Assembly (NCBI RefSeq): GCF_000340215.1
Contig: NW_006921542.1
Location: 1,454,267-1,518,266, forward strand
Length of the DNA: 64,000 bases
Origin: Pseudocercospora fijiensis CIRAD86
Taxonomy: Eukaryota > Ascomycota > Dothideomycetes > Mycosphaerellales > Mycosphaerellaceae
Direction of reading: 5' to 3'
Shown here: piece after piece, positions 11,874 through 24,300 of the stretch
Layout: every line of letters begins with the position of its first letter
Position numbering within the stretch: the stretch's first letter is position 1
Program-made: the position numbers and the translations under genes
Notes under the pieces: generated by a model
The model's database searches: none
What the model was told of the DNA's origin: nothing
Seen by the model: the letters and a program-made list of their open reading frames with translations, nothing else

Positions 11874-12479
11874 AAAGATAACTTTTCTTTATAATAGCCT
11901 TCGTCCGCCTACTCTTTTTAGCTTTCTCCTATCTACTTAAAGCCTTCTTATTTTTTAGTACTATTTTCCGAGGAACCTCTTTCCTTTATATATACTACGG
12001 AGAGTCTTACTTATCCGATATCTCGTTCTCGCTACGGTCTCCTTATACCTAGCTTACTTTACCCTTGCCTTTTAGGCTCTAAAGATATTTATCTATACGT
12101 TTAGGCGACGAGGGAAAAATTAATAAGCCTATAATCGTAAGGAGACATTTATACTTCTTACCTTCTAGAACAAATAGTCTTCTATTAAACCGCCTTAGTA
12201 GGTTATCGTTAGATTTATATAAAGGATAGTCGCTTAAGGAAGGGGAGGTAGCTAGCTTAGGAAGGCCCGAAGAGCTAAATCCTTAAAGTATATTTGTCTT
12301 TAAGAATATAGGGAAAGGGAAGAAGGAGAGGAAGAGCGAATAGAGAATTAGAAATAGTCTATAGGTAAGCTAGGTAGGTTACTATAGTAACTAGTCTATT
12401 TGGGTTCTAGGAATTCGGAATATATTAAAGATATATACCGGCTATATACGCTAGCTACGTTACCTTCTATATAAACGCT

Positions 12480-14900
12480 TCGTCTCTTTAAAGCTACTCT
12501 AAGCCTATATACGTTTCCGCTTCTCGACCTAGTATCGCCTTCTACTTCCGCCCTCCTCCTCTTTGTTATCGCTAATTAGGCTTTCGCTTAGACTAAATTT
12601 CGTATTCTCTTCGCGCTCCTAGGTTTCTTCGATCTTAAGGTTTTCTAATTCCTCGATTAAGTCCTTTAGTATAATCTTTAGTATCCTACCTTAGCGACTC
12701 TAGTAGAGGAAATAGTATCGGAATACTATAATAGACTCGAAGGTAGTAGGCGAGTATATTCGATTAAAGCGGCCCTAATAACGAGCGATACTAAAAGACC
12801 TCTTATAGCCTATACCTACGCTCGGTATAGCGAGGACGTTTTAAGCGACCGACGCTATCGTTAGAAACTTAGGCTCTAACCGCTACTATATAGCGGGAAT
12901 ATTGTCTCCGAATTCGTCTAGAAGACCGGTAAGATCTAGAGATTATTAGCCCTCTTTCCGAGCTTATAGGTTTAGTACGTACCCGCGCGCCGATAGAGAT
13001 CGAACTCTTCTTTATTTACTTTAGTAGTTGCTTCCTCCTCTACCTCTACTTCCTACCTACGAAATAGGTATAATATCGGAGCCTTCTAAACCTTCTTTTT
13101 CTTTATAGGAGCGATATTTAGACTAGTTTCTTTCCGACGCTTATAGAATATCTTTTCTAGAATAGTCTAGTAATACTTAGGCTATTCCTCGTCGCCCTTC
13201 TATTCTAGCTTCTACTAGTATATATCCTTTTCTACTAGGTTAAGTAAGTACGTAACGCTATAGATATCCCCGAACGACTAAAAGGTAGTACTATAATATT
13301 TATATAACTTAGTATAGGTAGTATCTATAGCTTTCGTTATAGCTACTTTCTAGGGAACGCTCTTCTTAGCTAGCTTAGCGACGGTTTCGTTAAGCTCGTT
13401 AAAGAGCTAGTTATAGTACGTAAAGATAAGGTAGATCGTCGGTCCTCGGGTTCTTCTAATCGTAGTAGTAACCTTCGCGTAATACTTACTAATATCGACG
13501 AGATACTCTACTTAGCGCTATTCGGCGGTAGTAAGCGCGAGCTACTTAATACCCTCGGAACTCTAATAGATCTCGAGAGCGGTATATAAAGTATATCCCC
13601 TCGTAACTATATAGAAAGTCGAATCGAACTAGGTCTTAATGTCTTAGGTAAAACGGAGTAGGCGCTAAGGAGGCCGCTTTTACTATCGCTTATTTTATAT
13701 AATATTCTAGGTATCGGTTTTAGGGCGCTTAATTAGGTTCTTTTAAATAGCCTCTAATCGGTTATATCTCTATACGCTCGAGTTTGTATATATTACTAGA
13801 CGACGAAGCTAGAGAAAAAGAGTTAGAACTATACTAGGTTGCCGGCTATAGGTACCGGCTACGGATAAAAGTTATACCTTATATAAAACGAAAGCGAGGC
13901 TCTCTACTTTATCCCGTTTTATTACTATAACGAGTTTCTCGACTTCCGACTTTGCTTTATCCTTATCTAGGATCTTTTATTAGTCGTCGTTTAATAGTAT
14001 AATTTTAAGCGTCTTAAAGAGGGCTCGGATCGCGATTTAAACTATATAAGCGAGGTAGGGAAACTTCTATAGGGATATAACTAGTAACGACGTCGGCTCC
14101 GATTTAATAGGGCTAAGGCTATTACTAGGCTCCTCTTTATTGTTATTATCGTACGTATTATCGTACGTATCTAGAATCGTAGCGAGCTTAATATTTAGAA
14201 GATTAAGCTAGATTATAGACCTTATAATCTCCTCTACGTACTCGACCCTATCGATATAATTAGTAATTTCAAAGATATATACGAGTGAATTATATATATA
14301 ACGCCTTATATAATGTTCGATTATTACTAGCGTTATCCGTAGTAATCGAGATTAGTTTCCTTATTACGCTAACCCTATCTATTACCGTATAGATAAGCTT
14401 CGCTATATCCTTACTAGTATAGGAACCTAGACTTTTAGGGAATCCGATTATAAGTTCCTAGAGTTTCTAATCCGAATTATAAACGTATAGTATAATCGAG
14501 AGGAAGGAGGCTCTTATAGTCCGGCTTAACTAGCTATCGATAGTAATAGCTACTCGGCGAGTATTACGGAGGATCTCCCGAATATCGTCTAACGTAGCCT
14601 CTTTATTCTTTTCGAATATAATACGCTAGGTTGTCGCGCCGAGAAATAGGGGAGGGTAGTTTATAAGATATATATATATCTTCTATATAGACTCCCTTTT
14701 ATAGAAGTCTTCTAAAAGACTATTTATAGCTAGAATTTCGTTTACTAGTTACTTAAAGTCTTCGGGGGAGCAATCGGTAGCCTTTAATCCTAGAGCTTCC
14801 TTAAGCGTAGCCTATAATAATTAGCTAGATCTCTACGGTTAATTAAAGTAGCCGGTAGCTATAGCTAGTATTTTAGAAGACGTACCTCTTTCTAGAACGC
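12480..14900 (-). pseudogene. hAT transposase, cassette 1
   Basis: Reads right to left. An N-terminal part near 14780-14660 (EIL, LLEDFYKR) is followed by the catalytic-core blocks. These are VAITIDS.LSRTIRASFLSI near 14550 (first Asp, with Trp of the usual DxW lost to TAG), ELIIGFPKSLGSYTSKDI near 14450, and ISITTDNASNN near 14330 (second Asp). Then come the TRFDSTFYIVTRGYTLYTAL block (RW-type helix region) near 13640-13590 and a C-terminal dimerisation domain with NVLAIPSVGI and RSFSIAR near 12840-12770. That order is diagnostic of hAT transposases, which cut and paste with 8-bp duplications. A probable intron lies at the position matching 53558-53626. A frameshift lies near 14290. Terminal inverted repeats were not identified. 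Confidence 0.85.
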
Positions 14901-15041
14901 TATATCTATATTAACCCTCCTCTCTTCTTAAGATTCCTAATACCGTTTAGAAGAGAGATAGTTCGTAGGCGATAAGTTCCTATCCCCTAGTTTCGGGTAT
15001 TTTAAGAGTAAACCGTAGAAGTTATAGACAATTACTAGTTA

Positions 15042-15239
15042 TGTCAGGACTAAAGAGGTTATACGTAATTAGCATGTAACCGGACTCGAGTAAAGCTAGG
15101 GTCTCGATGCCTTAGGCAGGGCTTGGCGCTTAGTAGTAGGCTAACTAGCCTACCTTCCTTCTTCTCCTCCTAGTTCTCTATCGAATACTATACTGATTTA
15201 CTACTACCCTATCTACCTACTAATATAACCCTTCTTATA
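15042..15239 (+). repeat. 5' LTR of element D (198 bp)
   Basis: Matches 21953-22150 and the LTRs of element C. The primer site AGTATTCGAT follows at 15241-15250 and is complementary to ATCGAATACT near 15180-15190 inside the LTR. Confidence 0.93.
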
Positions 15240-15463
15240 CAGTATTCGATCTACCCTTTAAGGGCAGTAGCTAGATAGTCCTTATTTTAAGCTTTTAGCG
15301 GTATAGCTACGAATAAGACTAATCTAACTATATTACGCCCGAAGAACGGGACCTATACGTACTATTCTATCGAAGCAACCGTACTAATCATTAAGCAAGG
15401 CCTTCTATACGACCCATTATACTAAGTTAATTACACTAGACTAATATCTACTAATTCCGCTAC

Positions 15464-16880
15464 ATCCGCATCTTAGGGGCTAATAATACATTATTAGTAT
15501 TACCCCCTATTATAATAGCCGGCTTATTACGAAGCAACAACAACCGTGCTACCGCTAGTAGCGCTAGCAATAACAACGCTAGTAGCATAGTAACTACTAA
15601 AGTGCCTACTAAAGCACCTACTAAAGTGCTACCTACTAAAGAACCTGCTACTAGGCCTGCCGAAGAACCTATAGTTCTAGGTAACGACCTAGAGTTGCCT
15701 GTTAACGATATACTTAACAATATTGTCAATCGACGATATAGCTAGCTAGCCTTTAGCCTCTAGCTAGTAGCGAGACTTTAAGAAGCTACTTAAAACAGGC
15801 TTACTACCCTACGTTAAGAACAATAGCTAAAGGATAATCTCCTCGAGATTCGCCGCCTATAGGAAGCCCTAACAACTAACACTAAGCCGACAATAGGGCC
15901 TTCCTTACTATTAGTCCTAATTTAAAAGAAGGATGCTAAGCTTAAGGACTGTACCGTATTTAATAGCTCTAGCCGAAAGTAGTACAACGACTACATTCGT
16001 AACTGTAAGCTTAACTAGCGCAACGTACTAAGAGCGCTACTAGACGACTATTCCTTAGTCGTATACGCTATATAGTACATTAATAGCGACCTAAAGCGTA
16101 TATAGGATAACTATTTTAATTCCCTTTACGACTAGACCGCTGTTTAATAGCAAGACTATAAGACCGTTATACTAAACACCCTTAGAAACCCTATACTAAG
16201 GCAACAATATACTTAGAACTAGTACCTTCGAGCTAAACAGAAGACTAATTAATCGGCTCGCTTATTTAAAGCCTATTTAAAGACCCTCGAAGATAACCTT
16301 CCGGCTAAAACCGACTCTATATAGATCTCCGAAATACGCCCTAAACTAAGGTAGGAGCTTGTCCTTAAATTAGACCGCCGCCGTGTGTTCGAATAGGCTA
16401 ATCTTATACGTATATAATTTATAATTGAAGTAGAGACTACAGAGCGTATAGTACAGCTATAGCAACGGTTAGAATCTAAGATACGACTATCTACTAACCG
16501 TAGCCGCGGTAGAAACTAAGGAGGTACTCCCTAAACTAACGCTACTAATAATAGAAATAGTAACGACTAACGTAGAAGAGGCAGGGGCCGATACCTCGGT
16601 AGAAATCCCTAGCGAGGAAGAGGACAAGGAAGGGGCTTATTTCTATATGCCCCTAATCGTTCCTCTAATTCTAGCGCTAATCCGAGTAGATATAGCAACC
16701 TCCTAACCGGATTGAAGTGCTTCAACTACGATAGTACTAGCTACCTACTAGGCTAATGCGATAAACCTAAGGATTAGGCCCGAATCGACTATACTACCGC
16801 CGAGTACCGTAAGCACCTTTTAGCCGCTAATGCTACCCCTATCGGTTCTTCGAAAAAGGAATAAGCGCCGCACTAACTAT
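15464..16880 (+). pseudogene. gag: gag of element D
   Basis: Homologous throughout to gag of element C. It has the N-terminal four-residue Pro/Thr/Lys repeat (about 15595-15670), a matrix/capsid-like middle, an Arg/Gly-rich stretch (16490-16700) and a decayed CCHC knuckle near 16715-16760. No ATG is left at the expected start. It lies in frame 2, while pol lies in frame 1, the same -1 relation as in element C. Confidence 0.8.
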
Positions 16881-19800
16881 TAGCCTTATACGGCGTAAGA
16901 CTATCGACATTGTGCTAGCTATTATACGTACCTGTCTCGTATCGGACACGTATAGAACTAACTATAAGACTAAGGTTACACTAGATCTAGGAAATTCAGT
17001 TAGTGCCCTTATTAGCTATCGCCTAGCTAAGCAATTAGACCTTCGACAACTGCCTAGGACTAACCTACTAACCCTTGCTTAGTTTAATAACGCTCGGCAC
17101 TTAACCTACGGAGCCTACTATGTCTATATAGCCCTAAGAGACGACCTCGGCAATAAGCGCCTACTAAACTTTACTGCCTACGTAGTAGACATAGACAGCC
17201 TCCTATCTAATATTGTTATTAGCAACCCTGTTCTTAAGTACTATGCTATAGTTATAGACTTAGGCAGTTAACAATAGCGATTTAGAATCGCTAGGAAAGA
17301 GGACATTAAATACATTAATGTTAGCGAGTGCCCTAATAATATTAGGGTCCTATTTATTAGTAACCCAACCCTAGCTAATCCGACGGCCGACCTACTCGGT
17401 AGTAATAACGATAAACTAGTGCCCCCTAAAGGCATAGATCCTAAACAACTTAAGCGTATACTAGAACCTATTCGAGAGACCTATATTAATATGTTCAAAC
17501 ACTACTTAGTATCGACATTGCCTATGTTTAAAGAGACGGATTATAAGATTGATATTATAGAGGGCAAGGAGGTTCCTTTTAGCCCCCTCTACAACCTTAG
17601 CGAACGAGAGCTTGCTGTATTACGTAAGTATCTCGAGGAAAACCTAGCTAATAGCCGGATACGGTATAGTAACAGCCCTGCTAGCGCCCCTATCCTATTC
17701 GTACTAAAGAAGGATAGTAGCCTACGCCTATATATCGATTATCGTAGGCTTAATACTGTTACTATTAAAGACCGCTGTCTACTTCCTCTTATTAATAAGA
17801 CCCTCGATCGCCTTTCTAGTACCTACTACTATACTATATTAGACATTAAGGACGCCTATTACCGTATCTGTATTCGTAAGGGCGATAAATAGAAGACAGC
17901 CTTTCGCACTTATTATAGCTATTTCGAGTACTTAGGTATACTATTTAGGCTAGCTAACGCCCCTACAACATTCTAGTCCTATATCAATCGGGCCCTTTTA
18001 GGCCTATTAGACTACCTCTATATAGTTTACCTAGATAATATCCTAGTTTATATACACTCCCCTAATATTGCGGAGTACTAGGCTATAGTCCGTAAGGTAC
18101 TCGATCGCCTACGGGCCTATAGCCTATATTACAAGCCTTCTAAATGTACCTTTGCTACTAAGGAGGTGTCCTTCCTTAGCTTCCTTATATTAACTAAGGG
18201 TATTAAGGCTAATCCTAATCGGATTAAAACCATTACTAAATAGCCTATTCCTAGGTCAATTAAGGAACTATAGTCGTTCCTCGGTTTTGCTAACTTCTAT
18301 CGCCGATTTATTAAGGGCTATTCGAGGCATATAATGCTACTAACTAGGCTTGCTAAAACTATAGCTAACCCGACTAGAGAGTTCAAATAGACTAATAGAG
18401 CACAAGCCGCTTTTAACGGTCTAAAGCGACGCTTTACTAAAGTCCCCTTATTATACTATTTCGTGCTAAACAAGCAGATCCGAATTGAGACTAACGCTTT
18501 ACAGTTCGCTATATCGGCTATTATATCCTAGCAATTAGATAATAACTATTGCTAGCACCCGATTACCTTCTTCTCGCGGAAGATAATTAATACTAAGCGT
18601 CGCTACGAGACCTACGAGCAAGAGCTCCTAGCTATTATCGAGGCCTTTAAGTACTAGAGGCACTACCTCGATAGGGCTTAATATATAATATAGGTCTATA
18701 TAGACTATAACAACCTCCGTAGTATTACTAAGGTTACTAGGGTTATAGGTCGATAGGCTAGATAGGCCGTCTACCTCGCTAGGTTTGATTTTAATATATT
18801 ATATCGGCTAGGCGTAAGCAACCCTACTAATAGCCTATCGAGGCGACCTAATTACGATAGCGAAACCTAACACATTAATTCTTTGTTTCTAACCCTGTAG
18901 CATAAGATTGCTATAGCCCGTATTGTTAATAAGCACGCGTAGGATAAGCGGCTTACCGGACTCCGCGACGGCTTAAAGCATATTAATACTCTTGCTATAT
19001 TAATAGTGCGTATTAAGGCAAGGGCTAAGGACACAGATAGGAGAAGTTATAATAACTCCCTAGTCGATATCGCTATATATAGTAACAGCGATTAAAGCAC
19101 TAATACAGTTAATCCGGCTACTAGTGCTATTAGATATATATAATGCGTACCTCGTTTAATAGCGAGGCACCTATTAATAACTTGCAAATAGGGATAGTTA
19201 ATCGTTTATAGATAAGCTATTACGTGCTTAGCAGAGGGACGCCTTTGCTACTAAACGTATCGACAAGCTTATAAGTAGGCGAACGACTCGATCTAGTAAG
19301 AGTAACAATTAGTCGATCGATAACAAAGGTTATTTAAAGTTTAAGGGCAGATACTATATCCCCGCTAAATATTCGATCCGATAAGAACTTCTTAAGCGAT
19401 ACTATAATAGTAAGCTTGCCGGTTACTATAGTATAGAGAGGTCGCACGAGCTACTATCGCGTATATACTACTAGCTAAATAGTAAGCGGGATATAAAGGA
19501 ATACGTTAACACGTATGCCGTATGCTAACGTATTAAGGCGCTAAAGCATTAGCCTTTTAGCGAGTTGTCCTCTTTACCAATCCCTTACAAGCTATTTGCA
19601 GAGCTTATAATAGACTTTATTATAGGCCTTCCGCCTACTAAGCGTAGGGGCAGTAAGGACGTGTATAATGCTATCCTTATTATAGTAGATCGATTTACTA
19701 AAGGCGCTCGATACATCCCGGCGCGCAAGGATTAGACTGCTATTAATATAGTAGAGGCGCTATAGACTAACATCTTCTACACCTATTAGGGAACCCCCGA

Positions 19801-20754
19801 GGGGATAGTCTCCGATAGGGGCTCGACATTTATATCGTACTATTAGAGCGAAATATGCCTATAGCTAAGACTAAAGCATCGGCTATTAATAGCCTTCTAT
19901 CTATAGACTAACGGTCAAATAGAGAGACAGAATGCCACCCTATAGCAGTACCTACGTAGTTACATTAACGAGAACCCTAAGGATTAGGTCAATCTCCTAT
20001 AGCCTATAGAATTCGTATACAACAATAGCGTACACTTATCTACTAAAGTTTTACTATACATAGCTGTAATAGGCTAAAACGCTGCCCTACTATAAGATCT
20101 ATTTACCTCGCTCGAGGCCGAGCGTAAGGAAAGGGAAGCGCGTTAAGTACTAGAAACACTAGCGGCAATAGAACGTGTCTAGAAGATACGAGAAATCTAT
20201 GCTAAGATAGCTAAGAAGCTAACAAGGGCTTAAGAGTACTAAAAGACCTACTACGATAAGCGCTATATACCAATAACCTTCAAACAAGGCGATATAGTTA
20301 TACTAAGCACTAAGAACCTCCGTATCCGCAAACACCTATTACCTAATAGTAAAACAAGGCCTAAGCTCGCACTAAGATACATTGGCCTATTCCGTATTCG
20401 AGAGGCTAAGGGTACACAGGCCTATTAGTTGTAGCTTCTACCTTATTACACTATCTACGACACCTTCTATATATCCCTCCTTAAGCCGTACTACCTACGC
20501 GAGGGGGATAAAGCCCCTACTAAATACGAAGACATACTAGCGGATAGTGAAGAGCTGTAGTCTATAGAACGTATCCTGCGGCACCGGACTAGAAAAGGCA
20601 AGAAGGAGTACCTATTAAGATAGCAAGGCTACTTACCTAAATAGGACTCGTAGGAAGCTAAAGGTTCCTTTAAGGATATAACCGAGTTGTTAGATAAGTA
20701 TTAGACTAGCGTAAAGAACAAGAAAAAGGCTAAAAGCTTACAATGTTACTATTA
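16870..20754 (+). pseudogene. pol: pol of element D with chromodomain
   Basis: Protease (VTLDLGNSVSALI) starts at 16975. An open segment at 17419-17892 covers the start of reverse transcriptase (YYTILDIKDAYYRI). The YLDD site reads YLDN near 18030, the same change as in element C. RNase H, integrase (TNGQTERQNATL near 19910-19945) and a chromodomain (about 20560-20715, ERIL.HRTRKGKKEYLLR) follow. At the point where C has TAA (10497), D has CAA, showing that the C stop is a RIP product. The protein is not translatable as it stands. Confidence 0.87.
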
Positions 20755-21952
20755 AGGCCTAGGACAATGCTACCCCCGGGGTGCTATTAGCTAACTAATT
20801 AGAGGCCGGCAAACTAGGACAATAAGACTATACTAGGCGCGCTACAACGCGTTAACTATTCGCTACTCTTTTAGGGAACTACCTCTTTATTAGCGCACCC
20901 TACAAGACCCTTCTCTTAGCACCCCCTTGTTCTATCGGGATCTCGAGGCCTAGGCGGTCGGCGGGGATAGCGCGCGCGGATAGTAATAATAATAATAACG
21001 ACAGCGCGGCCGGCGCGGCTATATTAGTAATAGTATTGCGGAGTGTATTATCGGTTAAAGGAGAAGATTAGAAGCGAGGTAAAGTTGGCGCTAAGACGAC
21101 TAGCGCCGCTATTATTAATATTACTTGCTATTATCGCTACGCCTATAGGCACAACCTTACCTATACTACGAGCCGGAGCGTACTATACCGGTTAAGTTAA
21201 AGGAATAGCTACGTTAAAGGTTTAATCAAAACTTTAAGGCTAAGTTAAAACTTTAAGCCGCTTAAAAGATTAAGTAGACTAATAGACTAACTAACTAAGG
21301 GCAAAAACTATAGAGCTAAGCTAGCCGGGGTCGATCTTGCGGACAATAGGTTACTCCTCGATCTTTCCGACCCTTTAAGCGAGGCGAACCTCTACTACTA
21401 CACTTATAATAGCTTTTACCTATAGAAACTAGACGAGCTGTGTTTTTTGAAAGATAAGATAAGATTAACAATTAAAGGCTGCTAAACCTAACTAATTAGG
21501 GCTAGTGAAACTACGACAGTAAATAATAGCCCTCGTAATAATAAGAACAATCCCTCGTAATAATAAGAACAACCCTCGGAAGCGGACATTTCTAGGTCTT
21601 TTAAGAGTAGACGTAGAGAACTCGGTACGACATCACTTAGAACGGGGGCAGTGCTACAATACCCCGTATACCTACCTATTATAGTAGGGAAGGTGCGCTC
21701 GTATTATAATTCGTCGATAGTCCTCAATTCTTATAGTTATATATCACTTTATTATATACAAGGATAGCGTAGTTAGAGTTAGACATTATATTATATTAGA
21801 GGTAAGGTTTGATATAGTTATATAATCGGTAGTTATGCGTTTAATTTAGCGCGGACTAAGCGGCTTATTAGACCTACTAAGTTAGTAGCAATAAAGGTTG
21901 AGATTAGAATAAAGACCGGCTACGAGGGCGCGGCCTTTAGAAGGGAAGCGTA
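20755..21952 (+). other. 3' non-coding region of element D
   Basis: Equivalent to 10500-11676 of element C, including the CG-rich patch (near 20940-21030, with a short ATA/ATAATA run) and the terminal purine tract before the LTR. No reading frame was recognised. Confidence 0.55.
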
Positions 21953-22150
21953 TATTAGGACTAAAGAGGTTACACGTAATTAGTATATAACCGGACTCGA
22001 GTAAAGCTAGGGTCTCGATGCCTTAGGCAGGGCTTGGCGCTTAGTAGTAGGCTAACTAGCCTGCCTTCCTTCTTCTCCTCCTAGTTCTCTATCGAATACT
22101 ACACTGATTTACTACCACCCTATCTACCTGCTAATATAACCCTTCTTACA
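21953..22150 (+). repeat. 3' LTR of element D (198 bp)
   Basis: Ends in TTCTTACA and is followed by the AGTTA duplication. Same length as the 5' LTR. Confidence 0.93.
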
Positions 22151-22929
22151 AGTTAACCTTTAAGTCGAGAAGTTATATAACGGTATAATACCCCCTCTAT
22201 AAAGAACTTCTAGAATATATCCGTTCGCTCCTTACTACCCTATCGTATCGAGTACTTCCGGAGTTTATACTCCTTCGAACGTAAGTATAAAGGGAACTAT
22301 ATCTTAGAGACCTATTAATTAAACTACTCGGTATACTCGGGGGTCTAAAGATACGCCTAGCTAGCCTTTTCGAAGATATCCGGATTAATACTCGATATTC
22401 TTATATCTCCGAATAACCTTCTACTTAGACTCTATAAAGATAAGGGCTAGGTAGTAGTACCCTATAATAAATTCCTACTACTAGGATTCGGAGAGGATAA
22501 ATCTAGCCCTAATCGTCGTCTAGGACTCGATAGGCTCGAAGGTAAGTATACGACCTCCTCTCGACGTTGTCGTAATCTCGCTCGTATACTAGACTGTTTC
22601 GACTATCGTCTCGTTATTACCCTTCCTAGTATAGCGCCTAATATATATACAATGTCGGTTAGTATGTTTTAAGGTTTCGTACGGTAAGGTAAGGGCTTAG
22701 GAGTAGTAGATATATACTAGTAGCTATAGGGAAACACCCTTTCTTTTATAGTATCGTATCGTTAGGAATAGCTAGGTACTAAACAGCTAGCTACTTTTTT
22801 TTTGTTTCCTAGCTACCTAACTACTAGATTTTTTTCCTAGCTACCCTAGCTAGCCTAACTACTAGAATTTCTTTCCTAGCTACCCTAACTACCTGAATTT
22901 TGCCTTCTATACGGCGGCTCTCTCCTACT
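22151..22929. other. Decayed spacer with short tandem repeat
   Basis: No frame here could be assigned. Between about 22783 and 22900 there are three or four imperfect copies of a roughly 35-bp unit containing TTTCCTAGCTACCCTAACTAC. The rest may be upstream sequence of the hAT transposase or remains of the neighbouring minus-strand ORF. Confidence 0.4.
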
Positions 22930-24300
22930 AACGGAACCGAGCTACTATACCTAACGAATCTAAGCTCGTTTTTAGTCTTAATCTATCCTCTTTCGGTATA
23001 AGACACTCGATAAGCAAATGCTTAGGCCGAGTCTAACTACGAAACCTAAGACTAACTAATAGCTCTATTAACTAATCCTAATCCTCGAACTCCTTCCGCT
23101 TCTTAGTAAAGACCTTAAAGAGCGCTCGAGCTTCTTCGAGTACCTACGGAGTAGTCGAGATAAAGCCGTATCGCTAAAATAGGTAATCCTTCGGAGGCTT
23201 ATATAGAGATTTAGAGAATTCTAACGCTAACCTATCCTACTAGTAGCTTAGATTCCGGATATACGCCCTCTCTGCCTTAGTAAAGATTTTATATAGTAGT
23301 AGTACTCTGCCTTCGAGAAACGCTTTCTATTTAACTATTAGTATCTACCGGCTACGAACGCCGGCTATATATACCGAGTATAGAATAATTACCTATACCC
23401 CTTCCTCCTTTAGTAATACTTCTACCGTCCCTAGATACCTAGCCCCGATCGTATTAATCGTAAGCTACTTTGCCTTTATAGACGTAAAGGCTTCGCTCTA
23501 ATACTAATAAAGAAACTTCTACTCTATATCGAGGATACAAAGACGACTAGTCTCGATTGTAATCCTTACTAGCTTCTCGTAGTAGCTTTAACTATAATTT
23601 TCTAAATTAATAGGACTTATACCTTAGCCCTTTACTAGTATCTCGTCTCTTTAACTATACTCGATCTACTCCTAGCGCTTATCTTCTATAGCGTTAGGCC
23701 CTAAGACTATACCTATTACTAGATCGACGTATAGTATCTCCTCGCTTTTTTTAGTTTCTTTATTCGTAGTATTAAGCTCTATCGCGGTATCCTAAACTCT
23801 AGTATTATTATTCTCGGCGATCTAAATATCTCCGTTACTATCGGTTATATCGATAGAGGTAGTAGCTATAGGTCTAAATACTATTAGTTAACGTCTTAAA
23901 GAAAAATATACCGGCTATAGCTGCCGGCTACGGCTGCTAGCTATAGCTGCTAGCTACGGCCGCTAGCTAGATTAACTTACGCTACTAGAACTTTATACTC
24001 GAAAACTAGGTATAATTCTTTCCTCCTCTTAGCCTTCTCTTAGGTTATCTTCTTATTCTAACCTTTACTTTTTTCTATAGGCGCTAGCTATCGATAGAAT
24101 GCCTTATTCCGCGCCTTTCTTCTCTTATCTTTAGCTCTTTTATCCTTATCTATCTTCTCCTTTCTCTCGCGGTCTCGTACGGAATTCTTCTTCGTAGAGT
24201 ACTCCTTTTTAGTCTTACGCTTTTTAGTTAGATACTTAGGTAAAATAAACTCGCGGTCTTTAGTTCTATCTTCTATTTAGCGCGCGGCGCGCTTCTCTCT
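22930..24300 (-). pseudogene. Unidentified minus-strand ORF with basic N terminus
   Basis: Reading leftwards, a long Lys/Arg-rich region comes first (KYLTKKRKTKKEYSTKKNS, KEKIDKDKRAKDKRRKARN near 24240-24100). A more acidic part follows (SIDITDSNGDI, NTTNKETKKSEEIL near 23850-23740), then an aliphatic and aromatic part (KAFLEGRVLLLYKIFTKAER near 23320-23260, KPPKDYLF). One probable intron (about 23378-23327) begins GTATAT, has ATACTAATAG before its end and closes with AAATAG. Removing it joins two coherent frames. A second paired-TAGCCGG stretch at 23903-23970 is also flanked by GTAAGT and TAATAG. Stops are of the RIP type. I do not recognise the family. It points the same way as the hAT transposase and could be part of the same larger unit. 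Confidence 0.45.

Larger units (their letters stand above)
4457..12148 (-). pseudogene. Histone H3-like ORF, cassette 1, split by element C
   Basis: Two pieces are separated by element C: 12148-11874 encodes the ATG and the basic N-terminal tail, and 4811-4457 encodes the rest. The histone fold lies at about 4760-4471. Readable blocks, with TAG/TAA taken as lost Gln, are TITLR.IRL (histone H3 has TVALREIRR), TELLIPETPF.RLVREI (H3: TELLIRKLPFQRLVREI), RFTAKAISTL.EATEAFLV (H3: RFQSSAVMALQEASEAYLV) and TKRVTL.NKDI.L (H3: AKRVTIMPKDIQL). Loop 1 has the H3 length. There are two extra residues before TELLI and the long basic tail is unlike the H3 tail. A 17-bp deletion in the tail, relative to the copy at 55381-56022, shifts the frame. 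It is a divergent H3 or H3 variant, now dead, lying downstream of a hAT transposase on the same strand. Confidence 0.75.
15042..22150 (+). mobile_element. Chromodomain Ty3/gypsy element D, complete, 7109 bp
   Basis: Sister of element C, with the same orientation and layout. LTRs are 198 bp and the 5-bp duplication AGTTA is present on both sides (15037-15041 and 22151-22155). It is inserted upstream of the hAT transposase of cassette 1 and separates it from the unidentified ORF at 22930-24300. The 5' LTR still begins with an unmutated TGTCAGGACT. RIP is moderate. Confidence 0.95.

Noticed and set aside
22930..24300. A Starship-type captain recombinase for the unidentified ORF
   Set aside because: No tyrosine recombinase motif could be read. 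The orientation next to other genes is not enough.
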